In this document: positions 26,188-36,466 of the stretch, in pieces
How the letters are laid out: every line of letters starts with the position of its first letter
Position numbering within the stretch: the first letter of the stretch is position 1
Assembly: GCA_949299935.1 (NCBI GenBank)
Contig: CASGCE010000030.1
Location: 1-64,000 of the forward strand
Length of the DNA: 64,000 bases
Direction: 5' to 3'
Source of the DNA: an uncultured bacterium
GTDB lineage: Bacteria > Cyanobacteriota > Vampirovibrionia > Gastranaerophilales > Gastranaerophilaceae
Notes under the pieces: generated by a model
Databases searched by the model: none
The model's input: the letters and a program-made list of their open reading frames with translations, nothing else
What the model was told of the DNA's origin: nothing
Made by a program: the position numbers and the translations under genes

Positions 26188-27000
26188 TTATGCGCTAACC
26201 AGAGAATTAGCAATAATTTCCATTTCTTCCAATGAGGCATAAACAGCATGGCACCCGCAATCCACGTAAAGTATATGACCGGTAGTACCGGTAGATAAAT
26301 CCGATGCCAAATATAAACCTGCCTTACCAACATCTTCCAAAGCGACATTGCGATTAAGCGGAGATTTTGCAACCGCAGCCTTAAGCATTTTATCAAAACC
26401 TGAAATACCTTTTGCTGCAAGAGTTTTAACAGCACCTGCAGAAATACAATTAACTCTGATACCTTTTGCACCCAAATCAGCTGCCAGATATCTCATAGAA
26501 GATTCCAGTGCAGCTTTAGCTACACCCATAACATTATAATTAGCAACAACATATTCAGAACCCAAATATGTCAATGCAAATATTGAGCCGCCTTCTTTCA
26601 TAATATGTTCAACATTTCTGCAAATTGAAACCAACGAATACGCACTGACACCCATAGCCAAGTTCCAACCATCATGAGAAGTATCAATAAATCTTCCCTG
26701 CAAATCTTCTTTAGCCGCAAAAGCAACCGCGTGAACAACAAAATCCAATTTTCCGTAAACCTTCTCACACTCGGCAACGACAGCTTTAATTTCATCTTCC
26801 TTTGTAACATCACAACTCATTATAATTTTTGCATTCATTTCTTCTGCAAGCGGTCTTACACGTTTTTCCATAACCTCGCCTGCGTAAGTAAATGCTATAT
26901 CAGCACCTGCCTCAAAAAGCTGACGTGCTATAGCATATGCAATACCATGTGTATTTGAAACCCCGAAAATAAGCCCCTTTTTGCCTTCCATTAATTTCAT
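26188..27000 (-). CDS. fabI: Enoyl-ACP reductase FabI
   Basis: NADH-dependent enoyl-ACP reductase, the last step of each fatty-acid elongation round. N-terminal GVSNTHGIAYAIARQLFEAG is the FabI variant of the Rossmann nucleotide site; the catalytic Tyr-x6-Lys lies in YNVMGVAKAALESSMRYLA; SAGAVKTLAAKGISGF and the ending with LSTGTTGHILYVDCG are typical. ATG at 27000 is chosen over an upstream TTG because AAGGAG lies eight bases before it. Monocistronic. Confidence 0.95.
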   Translation of the reverse strand: MKLMEGKKGLIFGVSNTHGIAYAIARQLFEAGADIAFTYAGEVMEKRVRPLAEEMNAKIIMSCDVTKEDEIKAVVAECEKVYGKLDFVVHAVAFAAKEDLQGRFIDTSHDGWNLAMGVSAYSLVSICRNVEHIMKEGGSIFALTYLGSEYVVANYNVMGVAKAALESSMRYLAADLGAKGIRVNCISAGAVKTLAAKGISGFDKMLKAAVAKSPLNRNVALEDVGKAGLYLASDLSTGTTGHILYVDCGCHAVYASLEEMEIIANSLVSA

Positions 27001-27176
27001 AAACAATTCTCCTTCTTAGATACAAACATTTTTTATAACCAGATTTTACCAAAAATAAAAATTTAAAGCAAATCAATAAAAAATATAAACAAATGTAACA
27101 AGATGCAATTTATCTGAAATCCTGAATTTCAAAGTTTTTTTATATATTTAAGAGAGCAAATAACCAAAAGAGAGCT

Positions 27177-28982
27177 ATGGGCATAAACGGTTTAGGTCAA
27201 TTAAATAAATCAGATTTGCAAGTAAATTTGGTGCTACGAAAGGGCACCCAAACTAAGCCTGCGTCGCGAGACGTAAATATGACCAATAATGGCTCGATTT
27301 TTAATATAGAACGTCCCGACAAAACCGAAAATACTGCAACAAAACAAAGAACAACTGCTCTACCTAGTGTTCACAAAGATACCGAACAGAGTGAAAGTTC
27401 GGAATATACGGCATCATCAGGTCAAGCAGCTGCAACAAAAGCCCTAAGCATCTCACAGGATACCAAATCCGGCACAGCGGAAACCGAAGCAAATACCAAA
27501 AAAGTAGAATCTATTACGAGGGAAACAAAGACTCTTTCTAAAAACATCAAAAGCGACGAAAAGTCTATGCAAAAAACATTCCGTGAGCAACAACGTGAAG
27601 TGCAGCAGAATAATAAAGAAATTCAAAAAATGGTAAAAGCCATCAGTGAAGAAAGCACAGCAATAGACGAAATGGTAACTGAAATGGAAAGTTTATCAGC
27701 CGGTCAGGAAGCCCAAATGTATAGTGCCTATTCCCTTGATATCTCAGGAGAAAACGACCAAGCAGGAACAGGTTCCGACGATGCTTCGGAACAGCGAATT
27801 GTAAGCTTATACTCTCAAATTGACTCAAAATCAGGACAAATCGGTAAATATACCGGTAAAATAAATAAACTGCAACTAAAAAATAACAAATCTATAAAAA
27901 CAATGAACAGGGTAAGTAAAACTTATCAAAGAACAGTTACAAAAACTCAACAAAAAATAGAAGCTAACCAGTCGACAACAAATCAAGCAATGGATGTTGC
28001 TAATAAAGTCGGTGAAATTTCACAATATACAGCCCTAACCGGTCAAGGTGTACAATTAATCGGTAAAATTATGAATATAACGGGTCGAGCACTGTTAAGT
28101 AATCCTTATACGGCGACCGCCGGGGCAGCATTGGTGAGCGCAAGTGTACCTGTTAAGTCTGTCGGTGTAACCGTAGAAACCATAGGTAATTATGGTTCGG
28201 CAGCCGCATCGGTTACAAAAGCGGCATGTTCCGCAGCAAATGGAGATATAGCAGGAGCATTTACCAACGTTGCCTCAGCAGTTATGACAAGTACTGCAGC
28301 CATTAAAGGCACCAAAGAAATAACCTCCGGCTTTGCTAATATAAAAAATGAGGCTACTCAAGCAATGCAACAAGGTATTGCTAAAAGTTCCGCAAAATCT
28401 CAAACAAAAGCATTAACTGAAGGAATGTCAAATAAAGAAGTTAAAGCAGAATATGGTATGAGTAAGGGTCAGATGAAAGATATAGCTTATAATAATTCTT
28501 TACAATCCGTTCAAGAGTCAACTGCCGGAATGAATTATAAAGAAATCGGTAGCGCCATAAAAGATAATACTGCTGAAGGAAAATCCCTTATAAATAATGC
28601 CCAAGCAAGTGCAAATAGTGGTATCAAAATTAGTCAAGCCAATATTATGAATGCAAGAACAACAGTGTCTGGAAATGATACAAAATCAATTAAAAAAGAT
28701 GCCGGTCAGACATCTCCATATGGAATCGCGGACTCCTCAAACGGCTTAGGTATGAGTACAAATCCCGAAAGAGCAGCTAATATGGCAAAAGACGAAAAAT
28801 TTATGGCATACGTACAAAAAACAGCAGGCAGTTTACAAATGGCAAGCAGCATGCTTGCACAATTTCAACAGACAGAATCGATAAACGATACCGGCAATTC
28901 TGACAGAAGCGCTTATCAAAACTGGGCAAGACTTGAAAGAATATGGTCTAACAGGGTAATTATGGGCGGATATGCCGCTTAA
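27177..28982 (+). CDS. Coiled-coil protein with internal hydrophobic region, unknown
   Basis: A 601-residue protein without a signal peptide. Residues about 95-160 and 215-280 are strong coiled coils (KTFREQQREVQQNNKEIQKM and KINKLQLKNNKSIKTMNRVS); about 295-380 is Ala/Gly/Val-rich with likely membrane-active helices (ALLSNPYTATAGAALVSASV, GNYGSAAASVTKAACSAANG); the rest is Ser/Asn/Lys-rich. Coiled coil followed by a hydrophobic hairpin and no Sec signal is the layout of large type III translocators such as the IpaB/SipB family, but no sequence signature is recognised. The ribosome site is weak (AGAGAG). Confidence 0.65.
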   Translation: MGINGLGQLNKSDLQVNLVLRKGTQTKPASRDVNMTNNGSIFNIERPDKTENTATKQRTTALPSVHKDTEQSESSEYTASSGQAAATKALSISQDTKSGTAETEANTKKVESITRETKTLSKNIKSDEKSMQKTFREQQREVQQNNKEIQKMVKAISEESTAIDEMVTEMESLSAGQEAQMYSAYSLDISGENDQAGTGSDDASEQRIVSLYSQIDSKSGQIGKYTGKINKLQLKNNKSIKTMNRVSKTYQRTVTKTQQKIEANQSTTNQAMDVANKVGEISQYTALTGQGVQLIGKIMNITGRALLSNPYTATAGAALVSASVPVKSVGVTVETIGNYGSAAASVTKAACSAANGDIAGAFTNVASAVMTSTAAIKGTKEITSGFANIKNEATQAMQQGIAKSSAKSQTKALTEGMSNKEVKAEYGMSKGQMKDIAYNNSLQSVQESTAGMNYKEIGSAIKDNTAEGKSLINNAQASANSGIKISQANIMNARTTVSGNDTKSIKKDAGQTSPYGIADSSNGLGMSTNPERAANMAKDEKFMAYVQKTAGSLQMASSMLAQFQQTESINDTGNSDRSAYQNWARLERIWSNRVIMGGYAA

Positions 28983-28998
28983 CATAAATAATCAGCAT

Positions 28999-29042
28999 AA
29001 AAAAGACCAACCTGATAGAAGTTGTAGAGGTTGGTCTTTTTC
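28999..29042. terminator. Bidirectional terminator
   Basis: Stem AAAAAAGACCAACCT / AGGTTGGTCTTTTT with T runs on both strands, between the plus-strand coiled-coil gene and the minus-strand adhesin gene, both of which end here. Confidence 0.8.
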
Positions 29043-29056
29043 TATCTACGTTATAG

Positions 29057-32000
29057 CTACCTCAATGTAATGTTATTATTAGCTTCCTCTAACAATATAT
29101 TCATATAAAGTAATTTGTTTGCAGTAGCTCTATCAAGGTTAACAAATTCAGCACCGGCCCTGACATCTGTAGCTGTTACAATTTTTACATCAGCATTTAT
29201 ATCAAGGTCACCGTATGAAATTTGTACCGGAACTATATCACCCACTTTAAGCTGATTATGATGTTTTACAGCTATACCGCCTCTTGAGATGTCCAGTAAC
29301 GAATCTATCTGATTATTTTGCTGCAATTCAACCGGATTACGATTACCTGCAACTTCAAAGCGCATATACTGTCTTTTATCTATTGTAGGTATATTCTCGT
29401 CAATTACGTTACGCTGAATATAAGTTTCTTTACCTGAATCCCTGTCATAAGAAGGGTCATCATCAGTATCAGTGTCAATATCTGAATCACTGTCATTATC
29501 GGTATCTGTATCTGTGTCAGTATCTGTATCACTATCTGAATCCATATCAGTATCTGTATCAGTATCCGTGTCGGTATCTGTATCTGAGTCTGCATCCGCA
29601 TCACTATCTGCGTCGGTATCTGTATCAGAATCCGCATCAGTATCTGTATCGCTATCGGCATCCGTGTCACTATCCGCGTCGGTATCTGTATCAGAGTCCG
29701 CATCGGTATCCGTATCACTATCCGCGTCGGTATCTGTATCAGAGTCCGCATCGGTATCCGTATCACTATCCGCATCCGTGTCACTATCCGCGTCGGTATC
29801 TGTATCGGAATCCGCATCAGTATCTGTATCGCTATCGGCATCCGTGTCACTATCCGCGTCGGTATCTGTATCGGAGTCCGCATCGGTATCCGTATCACTA
29901 TCCGCATCCGTGTCACTATCCGCATCGGTATCCGTATCACTATCCGCGTCGGTATCTGTATCGGAGTCCGCATCGGTATCCGTATCACTATCCGCGTCGG
30001 TATCTGTATCAGAGTCCGCATCGGTATCCGTATCACTATCCGCGTCGGTATCTGTATCACTATCCGCGTCGCTATCTGCGTCACTGTCAGCATCACTGTC
30101 CGCGTCGGTATCTGTATCACTATCCGCGTCGCTATCTACGTCACTGTCAGCATCACTGTCCGCGTCGGTATCTGTATCACTATCCGCGTCGCTATCTGCG
30201 TCACTGTCAGCATCACTGTCCGCGTCGGTATCTGTATCACTATCCGCGTCGCTATCTGCGTCACTATCTGAGTCTGTATCTATCGGTAACTCATCTTCAT
30301 AATAGTAATTTCTTTCATCCTCATCATGCCCGATTTCAAGGACGTCTTCCGGTCTCACCGGTCTGGTACCTATAGTTACCTCATTATCATCAGTGCCTTG
30401 AACAGGATTTGTTGTGGCATCATCTACCACAGTAAATCTTATGTATTCCTGACCGTTAATGTTAACTGTATGCTCGTCGTCGTTTATAAAATGTTTACCA
30501 TCAATAAAAATATCATCAGCAACAATCGTAATTTCTTCAGAATTAGGATTGTTGTCACCTTGAACTCGTCCGTTAATAACAGTTACAACACTTTGTGCTC
30601 TGTTCGGATCAATTCTTGTATTCGGATTTATATCTAAAGCCTTCAAGAGAACTTCTTGAGGCGCCACACTCGAATTAGGTCCGTAATAATCCGTAGGAGT
30701 ATTAGGAGCAAAACCAAGATTGTCTATATTAAGCGTTTTGCCTTCCGTTACAAGTTTAATTCTCTTAGCAGAAGTAACTTCGCCGATATCGACATTACCG
30801 GTGAATTGAATATCAACATTACCGTTTCTGGAGATAATTGTACAAATTTTTGTATCATCGCCTAGAGCCAAAACTCTAATATCACCGTTATTTGCCAACA
30901 TATCAACACTGCGGTTTTGAGGATCGATTTGTTCAATTACCAATCTTTCATTATTGTCACCAATCCCACCGCTTGCAATAATGGAAATACTTTTACCAGA
31001 AACATTCACTTGCTCCTGATTTCCATTAGCGTTAAGCACTGAGTAAGGAGTCTGACCTTTAACCTCAGAGTCAGCCAGTAAAGCAACTTTACCATTGGTA
31101 GACATAATTTGGTCAACTCTCATATCAGTATCAATACTTGCAAGATTAATGTCAGATGTAGCCTGAGCATTAATTTTACCATCAATTCTTGTATTGATTG
31201 ATGTTGTAAGATCTCTCGCATTAGGTCCCACACCTATACAATTTGCGCCTTCACAAGTCAGACCTGTTTTAATACTACCAATTTTACCGTTTTGCACATT
31301 TATGTTTAAATTCCCGCCCTTACCGGTAACCAAGTGTGTTTTAGCTGTGCCGCTGTTTATAAGATTACCGTTTTCGAGGTTAATATTCAAATCACCATAA
31401 GAAGTAATATAGTCATCGTTTAAATTATCGCCTATCGTTATATTCGAATCGCTGTTGTTAATATTTACACCGACACCAACAACAGTACCTTGTACATCAA
31501 TCCCGGCGGCACCGGTGTTTGTTATATTAACCGAGCCGTTACCGGAAATTTTGCCGGCACTGGCTATTTTAATACCGTCAGCGCCGCTATTTTCAATCGA
31601 AATTTCTTTTGTACCAAAATTTTTGACTTCACCAGATATATTGACTCCTGATTTTTCGCCTCCGTATGCCTTGATGAAAATTCTGCCATTTTCATTAGCA
31701 ATCTGGACACCATTATTAACGTTATCGGTATTTACGAGTTCTTTAAATAAAATGTTTGCCTGTTGTTGGTATAGCTGTTGTGAAAGACCGTTACTGACAC
31801 CGCTTTGGATATTTGCGTTAGATCCCACCGTTACCGAAGCAGCCCTGATATCTATAACCTCTTGAGCGTATATTTTACCGTCAATTTCAACCGTTCCGCT
31901 ACCCTGGCTATTTTCAACAGCATTTAAATTACCAATATTAGGTGTCTGTCTCAACCTGTCAAAATCACTCTGAGTAGGAGTCAAAACAGATAACGAACCA

Positions 32001-32395
32001 ACATTTAAAACACCACTTGCGCCTACCATCATTCCGTTCGGTGATATAAACACAGCCTTGCCGTTGTAAAAACCACTGTCACGCATTGAATTGACAATAC
32101 CGTTTATACTAATCTTATCTTGCACCAAATTGACAAATGTCTCAACATTCCTGTTGCCATATTTGAAAATGAGATTTGCCACATCACCTGCACTTAAATT
32201 GAATTTATCATACTGACGAAAACCCACATCGCCGGATATCGCAGACGGATCAATATTATAAATCCCGTTGTTACCAGTAACACCCGAAATCTCAGTTGCC
32301 ATCGCCGGAATTACCATTGACTGCTGCATTAGGAAAAACGTTGTCAGTAAAGACGCAATTACTCTTCTTTGTCTTTTCATCGTGTCAAGTTTCAT
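29057..32395 (-). CDS. TPS-type adhesin with Ser-Asp repeats and C-terminal PilZ domain
   Basis: A long signal region ([20 protein letters not shown] to MVIPAMA) is followed by a filamentous-haemagglutinin secretion domain (about residues 35-160) with [35 protein letters not shown] and [20 protein letters not shown] beta-helix-like region (to about 690) comes next, then a Ser-Asp/Thr-Asp repeat (about 705-978), then a PilZ domain (about 1005-1100) with RQYMR and DISRGG, the two cyclic di-GMP-binding motifs. PilZ domains normally act in the cytoplasm, so its presence at the end of a secreted adhesin is odd. The start at 32395 has AAAGGA upstream; 32428 is an alternative with no ribosome site. 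No TpsB transporter is in the window. Confidence 0.85.
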   Translation of the reverse strand: MKLDTMKRQRRVIASLLTTFFLMQQSMVIPAMATEISGVTGNNGIYNIDPSAISGDVGFRQYDKFNLSAGDVANLIFKYGNRNVETFVNLVQDKISINGIVNSMRDSGFYNGKAVFISPNGMMVGASGVLNVGSLSVLTPTQSDFDRLRQTPNIGNLNAVENSQGSGTVEIDGKIYAQEVIDIRAASVTVGSNANIQSGVSNGLSQQLYQQQANILFKELVNTDNVNNGVQIANENGRIFIKAYGGEKSGVNISGEVKNFGTKEISIENSGADGIKIASAGKISGNGSVNITNTGAAGIDVQGTVVGVGVNINNSDSNITIGDNLNDDYITSYGDLNINLENGNLINSGTAKTHLVTGKGGNLNINVQNGKIGSIKTGLTCEGANCIGVGPNARDLTTSINTRIDGKINAQATSDINLASIDTDMRVDQIMSTNGKVALLADSEVKGQTPYSVLNANGNQEQVNVSGKSISIIASGGIGDNNERLVIEQIDPQNRSVDMLANNGDIRVLALGDDTKICTIISRNGNVDIQFTGNVDIGEVTSAKRIKLVTEGKTLNIDNLGFAPNTPTDYYGPNSSVAPQEVLLKALDINPNTRIDPNRAQSVVTVINGRVQGDNNPNSEEITIVADDIFIDGKHFINDDEHTVNINGQEYIRFTVVDDATTNPVQGTDDNEVTIGTRPVRPEDVLEIGHDEDERNYYYEDELPIDTDSDSDADSDADSDTDTDADSDADSDADSDADSDTDTDADSDADSDVDSDADSDTDTDADSDADSDADSDADSDTDTDADSDTDTDADSDTDTDADSDTDTDADSDTDTDADSDTDTDADSDTDADSDTDTDADSDTDTDADSDTDADSDTDTDADSDTDTDADSDTDADSDTDTDADSDTDTDADSDTDTDADSDTDTDADSDTDADSDTDTDADSDTDTDADSDADADSDTDTDTDTDTDTDMDSDSDTDTDTDTDTDNDSDSDIDTDTDDDPSYDRDSGKETYIQRNVIDENIPTIDKRQYMRFEVAGNRNPVELQQNNQIDSLLDISRGGIAVKHHNQLKVGDIVPVQISYGDLDINADVKIVTATDVRAGAEFVNLDRATANKLLYMNILLEEANNNITLR
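29460..30280 (-). repeat. Ser-Asp/Thr-Asp repeat region of the adhesin gene
   Basis: About 820 bases of repeats encoding alternating D-S-D-T-D-A-D units. At 30061-30260 there are three near-identical 60-base units, differing by one base that changes an Ala to Val. Elsewhere shorter multiples of 6 bases are mixed. All unit lengths are multiples of three, so changes in copy number keep the frame. Confidence 0.9.
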
Positions 32396-32576
32396 ATCAG
32401 CTTGTCCTTTCAATTTTTTGCTATTCATACATCTTATTGTACCAAGAGTATGTCTTAAAGTCCCGTTATATTACGTTTCTTTAAGTTAAATTTGCACATC
32501 ATGTCAACACTTATTACATTTATTAACGGAAAAAATAAAAAAATATTGCGTGTTTGTTAAAAAATATTAAGACTTT

Positions 32577-34028
32577 TTAACTTTCATACTTCAGAAATAA
32601 ATTTCTAAACAAAAGATATACACAATAAAACAACAGCAGAAGTGATATCATTTCAATTACGGCGTTACTCACATTAAATGCGCCAAACACATAATAAACC
32701 ACACCAGTAGGAACTGCTGCCAAGAACATTTTATAAATTGTTTGCCAAGGAAATTTCAGACAAAGATTCGGCAGGACAATCGTTATTGAAAAAATAAAAT
32801 ACAAAAAGTTTGCTGCCAAAGTTGCGATACCCACACCTACAAGACCATGATCCGGAATAAGCCAAATATTTAGAAATACTCCTACTATACCGGAAATCAA
32901 TTTTATCACAAAATCTATATACGTTCTATTTGCCAAATGGTACTGCAGCGTAGTATAATCAGTTAATGCCAAAAAGAAAGTACCGAAAGCAAAATAAGGT
33001 ATAAGCTTAAATGCAGACTGAAACTGCTCATTAGCAAAAATGCTTACATATTCGGTTGCATACAATGATATTACGGTAATTACCGGTAAAGATATCAAAA
33101 GATAATATCCGCAAAATCTTGATATTATCGGTCTTACATCAATTTTTTCCTCATACATATTGATTATTCTCGGAGTCGCCGCCACAGTAATAATTGCAAA
33201 TATGGTGAGCAGCAAAGGTAAGGTTAAACTGTATCCGACACCGACTAATCCGGCTTCCGAAAAACCTTTTATATTGTTCATTATAAATTTATTACTCTGA
33301 TTGATTATCCAAGCACTCATCGAAGTAGCCGCAATCGGCACTCCGTATTTAAATATAGGAATTAGAAAAGTCCATTCAACTTTTTGAATTTTAAACCATT
33401 TAACAATATTGCTTTGATATATCAACAGCAAATTAATTAATGATATAGAAACACCCATACCTAAAAGCATGCCCATAGCGCCAAGATGAAAAAATTTTAC
33501 GAAAAACACGGAAAGTCCTATCGTTAAAAATTGGTTAAAAATTGTTGAGAAGGTAAACGACATAGACTTCAGCTGTGCTCTTATAAGTTGAAACAATAAC
33601 GCTCTTATTGCAACCGGTATTATCAATAACAAAATTGCCAAAAAATATTTAACGGGTATATGGAAAAATGAGTAAAAATTCTCCCTGAAAATATAAGCTA
33701 CAAAAAACATTAATGCTACATTAAAAGTCAGAATAAAAACCAAAGTGGTAAGGTATTTAGGTATATCTTGGGTAAGTTGATGGTGTCTAAAAAATCTCAA
33801 TCCTGAAAGTCCGACCCAATCTGAAAATAATATACACAAAAATGATAAGAGTGCTATCGAGATTGAATATAAACCGTACTGTTCAGGTGGCAGCAAGCTT
33901 GTGTATACAGGAACTATCAGGGCATTTCCTATCATGCCCACAATTTTTGAGGGGGCATATTTTGCCATGTCCTGGAAAATCCCTTTAATTTGTGCTTCTT
34001 CAACTTCTTTATTTTCGATATATTCCAT
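32577..34028 (-). CDS. Polysaccharide/lipid-linked glycan flippase, MOP superfamily
   Basis: A 483-residue protein with about 12-14 membrane helices and the Wzx/MurJ-like N-terminus (YAPSKIVGMIGNALIVPVYT, then PEQYGLYSISIALLSFL). Members flip lipid-linked sugars across the inner membrane for O-antigen, teichuronic or exopolysaccharide assembly. It lies 34 bases downstream of rimO on the same strand. No glycosyltransferases adjoin, so the substrate is unknown. Confidence 0.85.
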   Translation of the reverse strand: MEYIENKEVEEAQIKGIFQDMAKYAPSKIVGMIGNALIVPVYTSLLPPEQYGLYSISIALLSFLCILFSDWVGLSGLRFFRHHQLTQDIPKYLTTLVFILTFNVALMFFVAYIFRENFYSFFHIPVKYFLAILLLIIPVAIRALLFQLIRAQLKSMSFTFSTIFNQFLTIGLSVFFVKFFHLGAMGMLLGMGVSISLINLLLIYQSNIVKWFKIQKVEWTFLIPIFKYGVPIAATSMSAWIINQSNKFIMNNIKGFSEAGLVGVGYSLTLPLLLTIFAIITVAATPRIINMYEEKIDVRPIISRFCGYYLLISLPVITVISLYATEYVSIFANEQFQSAFKLIPYFAFGTFFLALTDYTTLQYHLANRTYIDFVIKLISGIVGVFLNIWLIPDHGLVGVGIATLAANFLYFIFSITIVLPNLCLKFPWQTIYKMFLAAVPTGVVYYVFGAFNVSNAVIEMISLLLLFYCVYLLFRNLFLKYES

Positions 34029-34062
34029 ATGCTATTCCCATAATTTAAAGATCTTATGGCAA

Positions 34063-35376
34063 TTATACTACAAATTTGCCAAAAAGGTCATATTCATCCG
34101 CTTTAGAAATTTTCACCATTTCGATATCACCGGGAACCACATTTTTATTCGACTTAACATATACAAGTCCGTCGATTTCAGGTGCATCATGCTCGGAACG
34201 CAAAATAACAACACCATCATCAGTGTAGCTTTCCACAATACAAGGAATAGTTTTACCTACATATGCCTGATTATTTTCGTATGATATTTCCTGTTGAAGT
34301 GACATCAATTTTTTATAACGCTCATGCTTAATTTTTGCAGGTACTTGATCCTCCATAGAGTAGGAAGCTGTGTTCTTTTCTCTTGAATACTCAAACACAC
34401 CCATCTTGTCAAATCTCATTTTTTTGACAAATTCATACAAATTTTCAAACTGCTCGTCGGTTTCTCCGGGATATCCTACGATGAATGCTGTTCTTATCGC
34501 GATGTTTGGTACCTTTTCCCTTATTTTATTAATAAGTTTTTCATAATCAAATGCCGGTCGACGCATATTTTCCAAGATTGTTTTATCCGAATGCTGAAGC
34601 GGCAAGTCAATGTACTTAACCACCTTATCACAACTTGCAATTGTATTTATCAGCTCCTCTGTCATCTGTGAAGGATATGCGTACATTATACGAATCCACG
34701 AAAGATTCTCTATTTTATTCAATTCCCTTAATAGTTTGGGTAACATTTGTTTTTTATAAAGATCAATTCCATAGCTTGTTGTATCCTGTGCTATCAATAC
34801 TATTTCAGTAACACCTTTTTCAACAAGTAATTTAACCTCCTCTATAATATTTTCTAATGGGCGTGAATGATAATTACCTCGAAGATTAGGTATAATACAA
34901 TATCCGCAATGATAATTACATCCATCCGCAATTTTCACATAAGAGCTTGCCCCCATTGTAATTTGCTGACGCTCTATATCTTCCGGATATACATATTCAG
35001 GCTTTTCGGAAACACATGAAATGTATTCCTCGTTTGCCTCGTCGGCAACCTTATCCACAACCCCTACTATTTCTTTCAGATTTGATGTACCAACCATTGC
35101 ACATATCTCAGGTATTGCAGCTTTAAGCTCCTCGTTGTATTTTTGAGGAAGACACCCGGTCACAATAACTTTTTTACCTTTTTCCACCAACTTCAAAATT
35201 GTTTGCACAGATTCTTTTTCGGCATCGTGTATAAACGAACACGTGTTAACAATTACCATCTGAGCTTCATTCTCATCCAAAGTAATATCATGACCTTTTG
35301 AGGCCAAAAGTCCCAACATAAGTTCGCTGTCTACAAGATTCTTTGCACAACCGTGATTTATAAGTGCTATTTTCAT
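34063..35376 (-). CDS. rimO: Ribosomal protein S12 methylthiotransferase RimO
   Basis: A radical SAM enzyme that methylthiolates Asp of ribosomal protein S12. N-terminal MTTase domain starts KIALINHGCAKNLVDSELM with cluster cysteines; the radical SAM triad is CNYHCGYC in ADGCNYHCGYCIIPNLRG; a TRAM domain closes the C-terminus. 438 residues is normal. ATG at 35376 is chosen; an upstream GTG at 35382 overlaps the ribosome site. Confidence 0.94.
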   Translation of the reverse strand: MKIALINHGCAKNLVDSELMLGLLASKGHDITLDENEAQMVIVNTCSFIHDAEKESVQTILKLVEKGKKVIVTGCLPQKYNEELKAAIPEICAMVGTSNLKEIVGVVDKVADEANEEYISCVSEKPEYVYPEDIERQQITMGASSYVKIADGCNYHCGYCIIPNLRGNYHSRPLENIIEEVKLLVEKGVTEIVLIAQDTTSYGIDLYKKQMLPKLLRELNKIENLSWIRIMYAYPSQMTEELINTIASCDKVVKYIDLPLQHSDKTILENMRRPAFDYEKLINKIREKVPNIAIRTAFIVGYPGETDEQFENLYEFVKKMRFDKMGVFEYSREKNTASYSMEDQVPAKIKHERYKKLMSLQQEISYENNQAYVGKTIPCIVESYTDDGVVILRSEHDAPEIDGLVYVKSNKNVVPGDIEMVKISKADEYDLFGKFVV

Positions 35377-35438
35377 TGTCACCTCTCAACCAATTTTAGC
35401 ACAAATAATCCTATAAACTCAATTGTACACGTTTATGA

Positions 35439-36236
35439 TTATTTAGGCAGACACTCCCAGTAACCTTTTGTGTCATCGTCGGGACAAACATCGCGTAACG
35501 CATACCAGGTACAACCCACACCGTTTGCTGCTTGAGTCGATTTTACTGAACACGGCTGTCCGAGCAAACCTGCATATGGATGGTCTTTCCACTCATCTTC
35601 AGTATAAAGATGCAACATCTTTTTTCCCTCTAACACGTCGCTTGAATTCATTATCTGAAAAACAAAAACATCATGTCCTGACCTGTTCGGACCTTTAGCA
35701 CCGTTAATATCAACGTTAAAACGTATTCCTCTTCCATCCAAAGATCCAGCTATACTAAGCCTTAAATAAGCCCCGTTTGCAAGAATAAGATCAGGCTTAT
35801 AAACCACATAGCTCCCATCCGATGTGAATACCCTCGAACCGTCGTATGTATAATACGTCGGCATTTTTGACGGTGATACACTTTTTTGCTGCACTTTTAC
35901 GCATTTAAAAAATTCTTGTTTGAATTGGTTTTCTCTATAAAAACCATTTGTCGGATTAAATGCAATGTAATAGTCATAAAGACTCGACAACTGCTCGTCA
36001 GCCTTCATCAAACCTACCGCCTGCGATATCAATGCATATGTTTGCATAAATTGAGTTTTCAACACCTTTTTTTGATAATTATTTATCAATGTCGGAATTG
36101 TCATGGCTGCCACTATGCCGATTATAGCTAAAGTAATTAGAACTTCACCAAAAGTAAATGCAGCTTTCTTTTCAAATTCGCACAAATCTATGAAACACTT
36201 AGCACATACCTGAAGTAAAAAATTAATATTTCGCAA
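35439..36236 (-). CDS. Type IV prepilin-like protein (copy 5)
   Basis: FEKKAAFTFGEVLITLAIIGIVAAM is a variant prepilin site in which the usual KG-FTL is replaced by KAA-FTF, so cleavage would follow Ala rather than Gly. The body contains VDINGAKGPNRSGHDVFVF and ends with a Cys-rich GCTWYALRDVCPDDDTKGYW, shared with copy 3. The only start before the motif is a TTG at 36236 with no ribosome site. The frame stays open for a further 38 codons to the G9 run at 36350-36358, which suggests the true leader begins across that run. The loss of the cleavage Gly could make this a non-processed or decaying pilin. Confidence 0.7.
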   Translation of the reverse strand: MRNINFLLQVCAKCFIDLCEFEKKAAFTFGEVLITLAIIGIVAAMTIPTLINNYQKKVLKTQFMQTYALISQAVGLMKADEQLSSLYDYYIAFNPTNGFYRENQFKQEFFKCVKVQQKSVSPSKMPTYYTYDGSRVFTSDGSYVVYKPDLILANGAYLRLSIAGSLDGRGIRFNVDINGAKGPNRSGHDVFVFQIMNSSDVLEGKKMLHLYTEDEWKDHPYAGLLGQPCSVKSTQAANGVGCTWYALRDVCPDDDTKGYWECLPK

Positions 36237-36337
36237 CCGGAACTTAATAATCTGATTGTAACTCCTCAGTATCCCAAAATTACAGTTAGCGACTAATTTT
36301 CCAGATTCAATATATCTAAAATCCTTACTATTTCTAC

Positions 36338-36379
36338 TTAGAGGAGTCGCCCCCCCCCGTTAACCTCCAACCAAATCAT
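36338..36379 (-). other. Short upstream frame with G9 run, prepilin copy 5
   Basis: ATG at 36379 follows AAGGAG by seven bases and reads MIWLEVNGGGRLL, stopping at TAA (36338-36340). Nine G at 36350-36358. The shifted frame reads NGGGATPLSRNSKDFRYIES and remains open for about 65 codons to the prepilin helix. Confidence 0.7.
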
Positions 36380-36399
36380 AGGCTGTCTCCTTTTTTTAG

Positions 36400-36428
36400 A
36401 TAATAACAAACAATTTCTTATTTTGCAA
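36400..36428 (-). promoter_or_regulatory. Sigma70-type promoter for prepilin copy 5
   Basis: TTGCAA (36423-36428), 17-base spacer and TATTAT (36400-36405) with an extended TG, just upstream of the G9 frame. Confidence 0.6.
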
Positions 36429-36432
36429 TAAC

Positions 36433-36460
36433 TTTACAAGACTTAAAAAAAGTGTAAAAT
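36433..36460 (+). promoter_or_regulatory. Promoter giving a probable leaderless mRNA
   Basis: TTTACA (36433-36438), 16 bases, TAAAAT (36455-36460). The expected first transcribed base is the A of the ATG at 36467, and no ribosome site precedes that ATG. Confidence 0.45.
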
Positions 36461-36466
36461 ATAATT

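Noticed and set aside
29472..30302. Long plus-strand frame rich in Ser/Val over the adhesin repeats
   Set aside because: It is the antisense shadow of the Ser-Asp repeat; its length reflects the period-six repeat, and it has no ribosome site.
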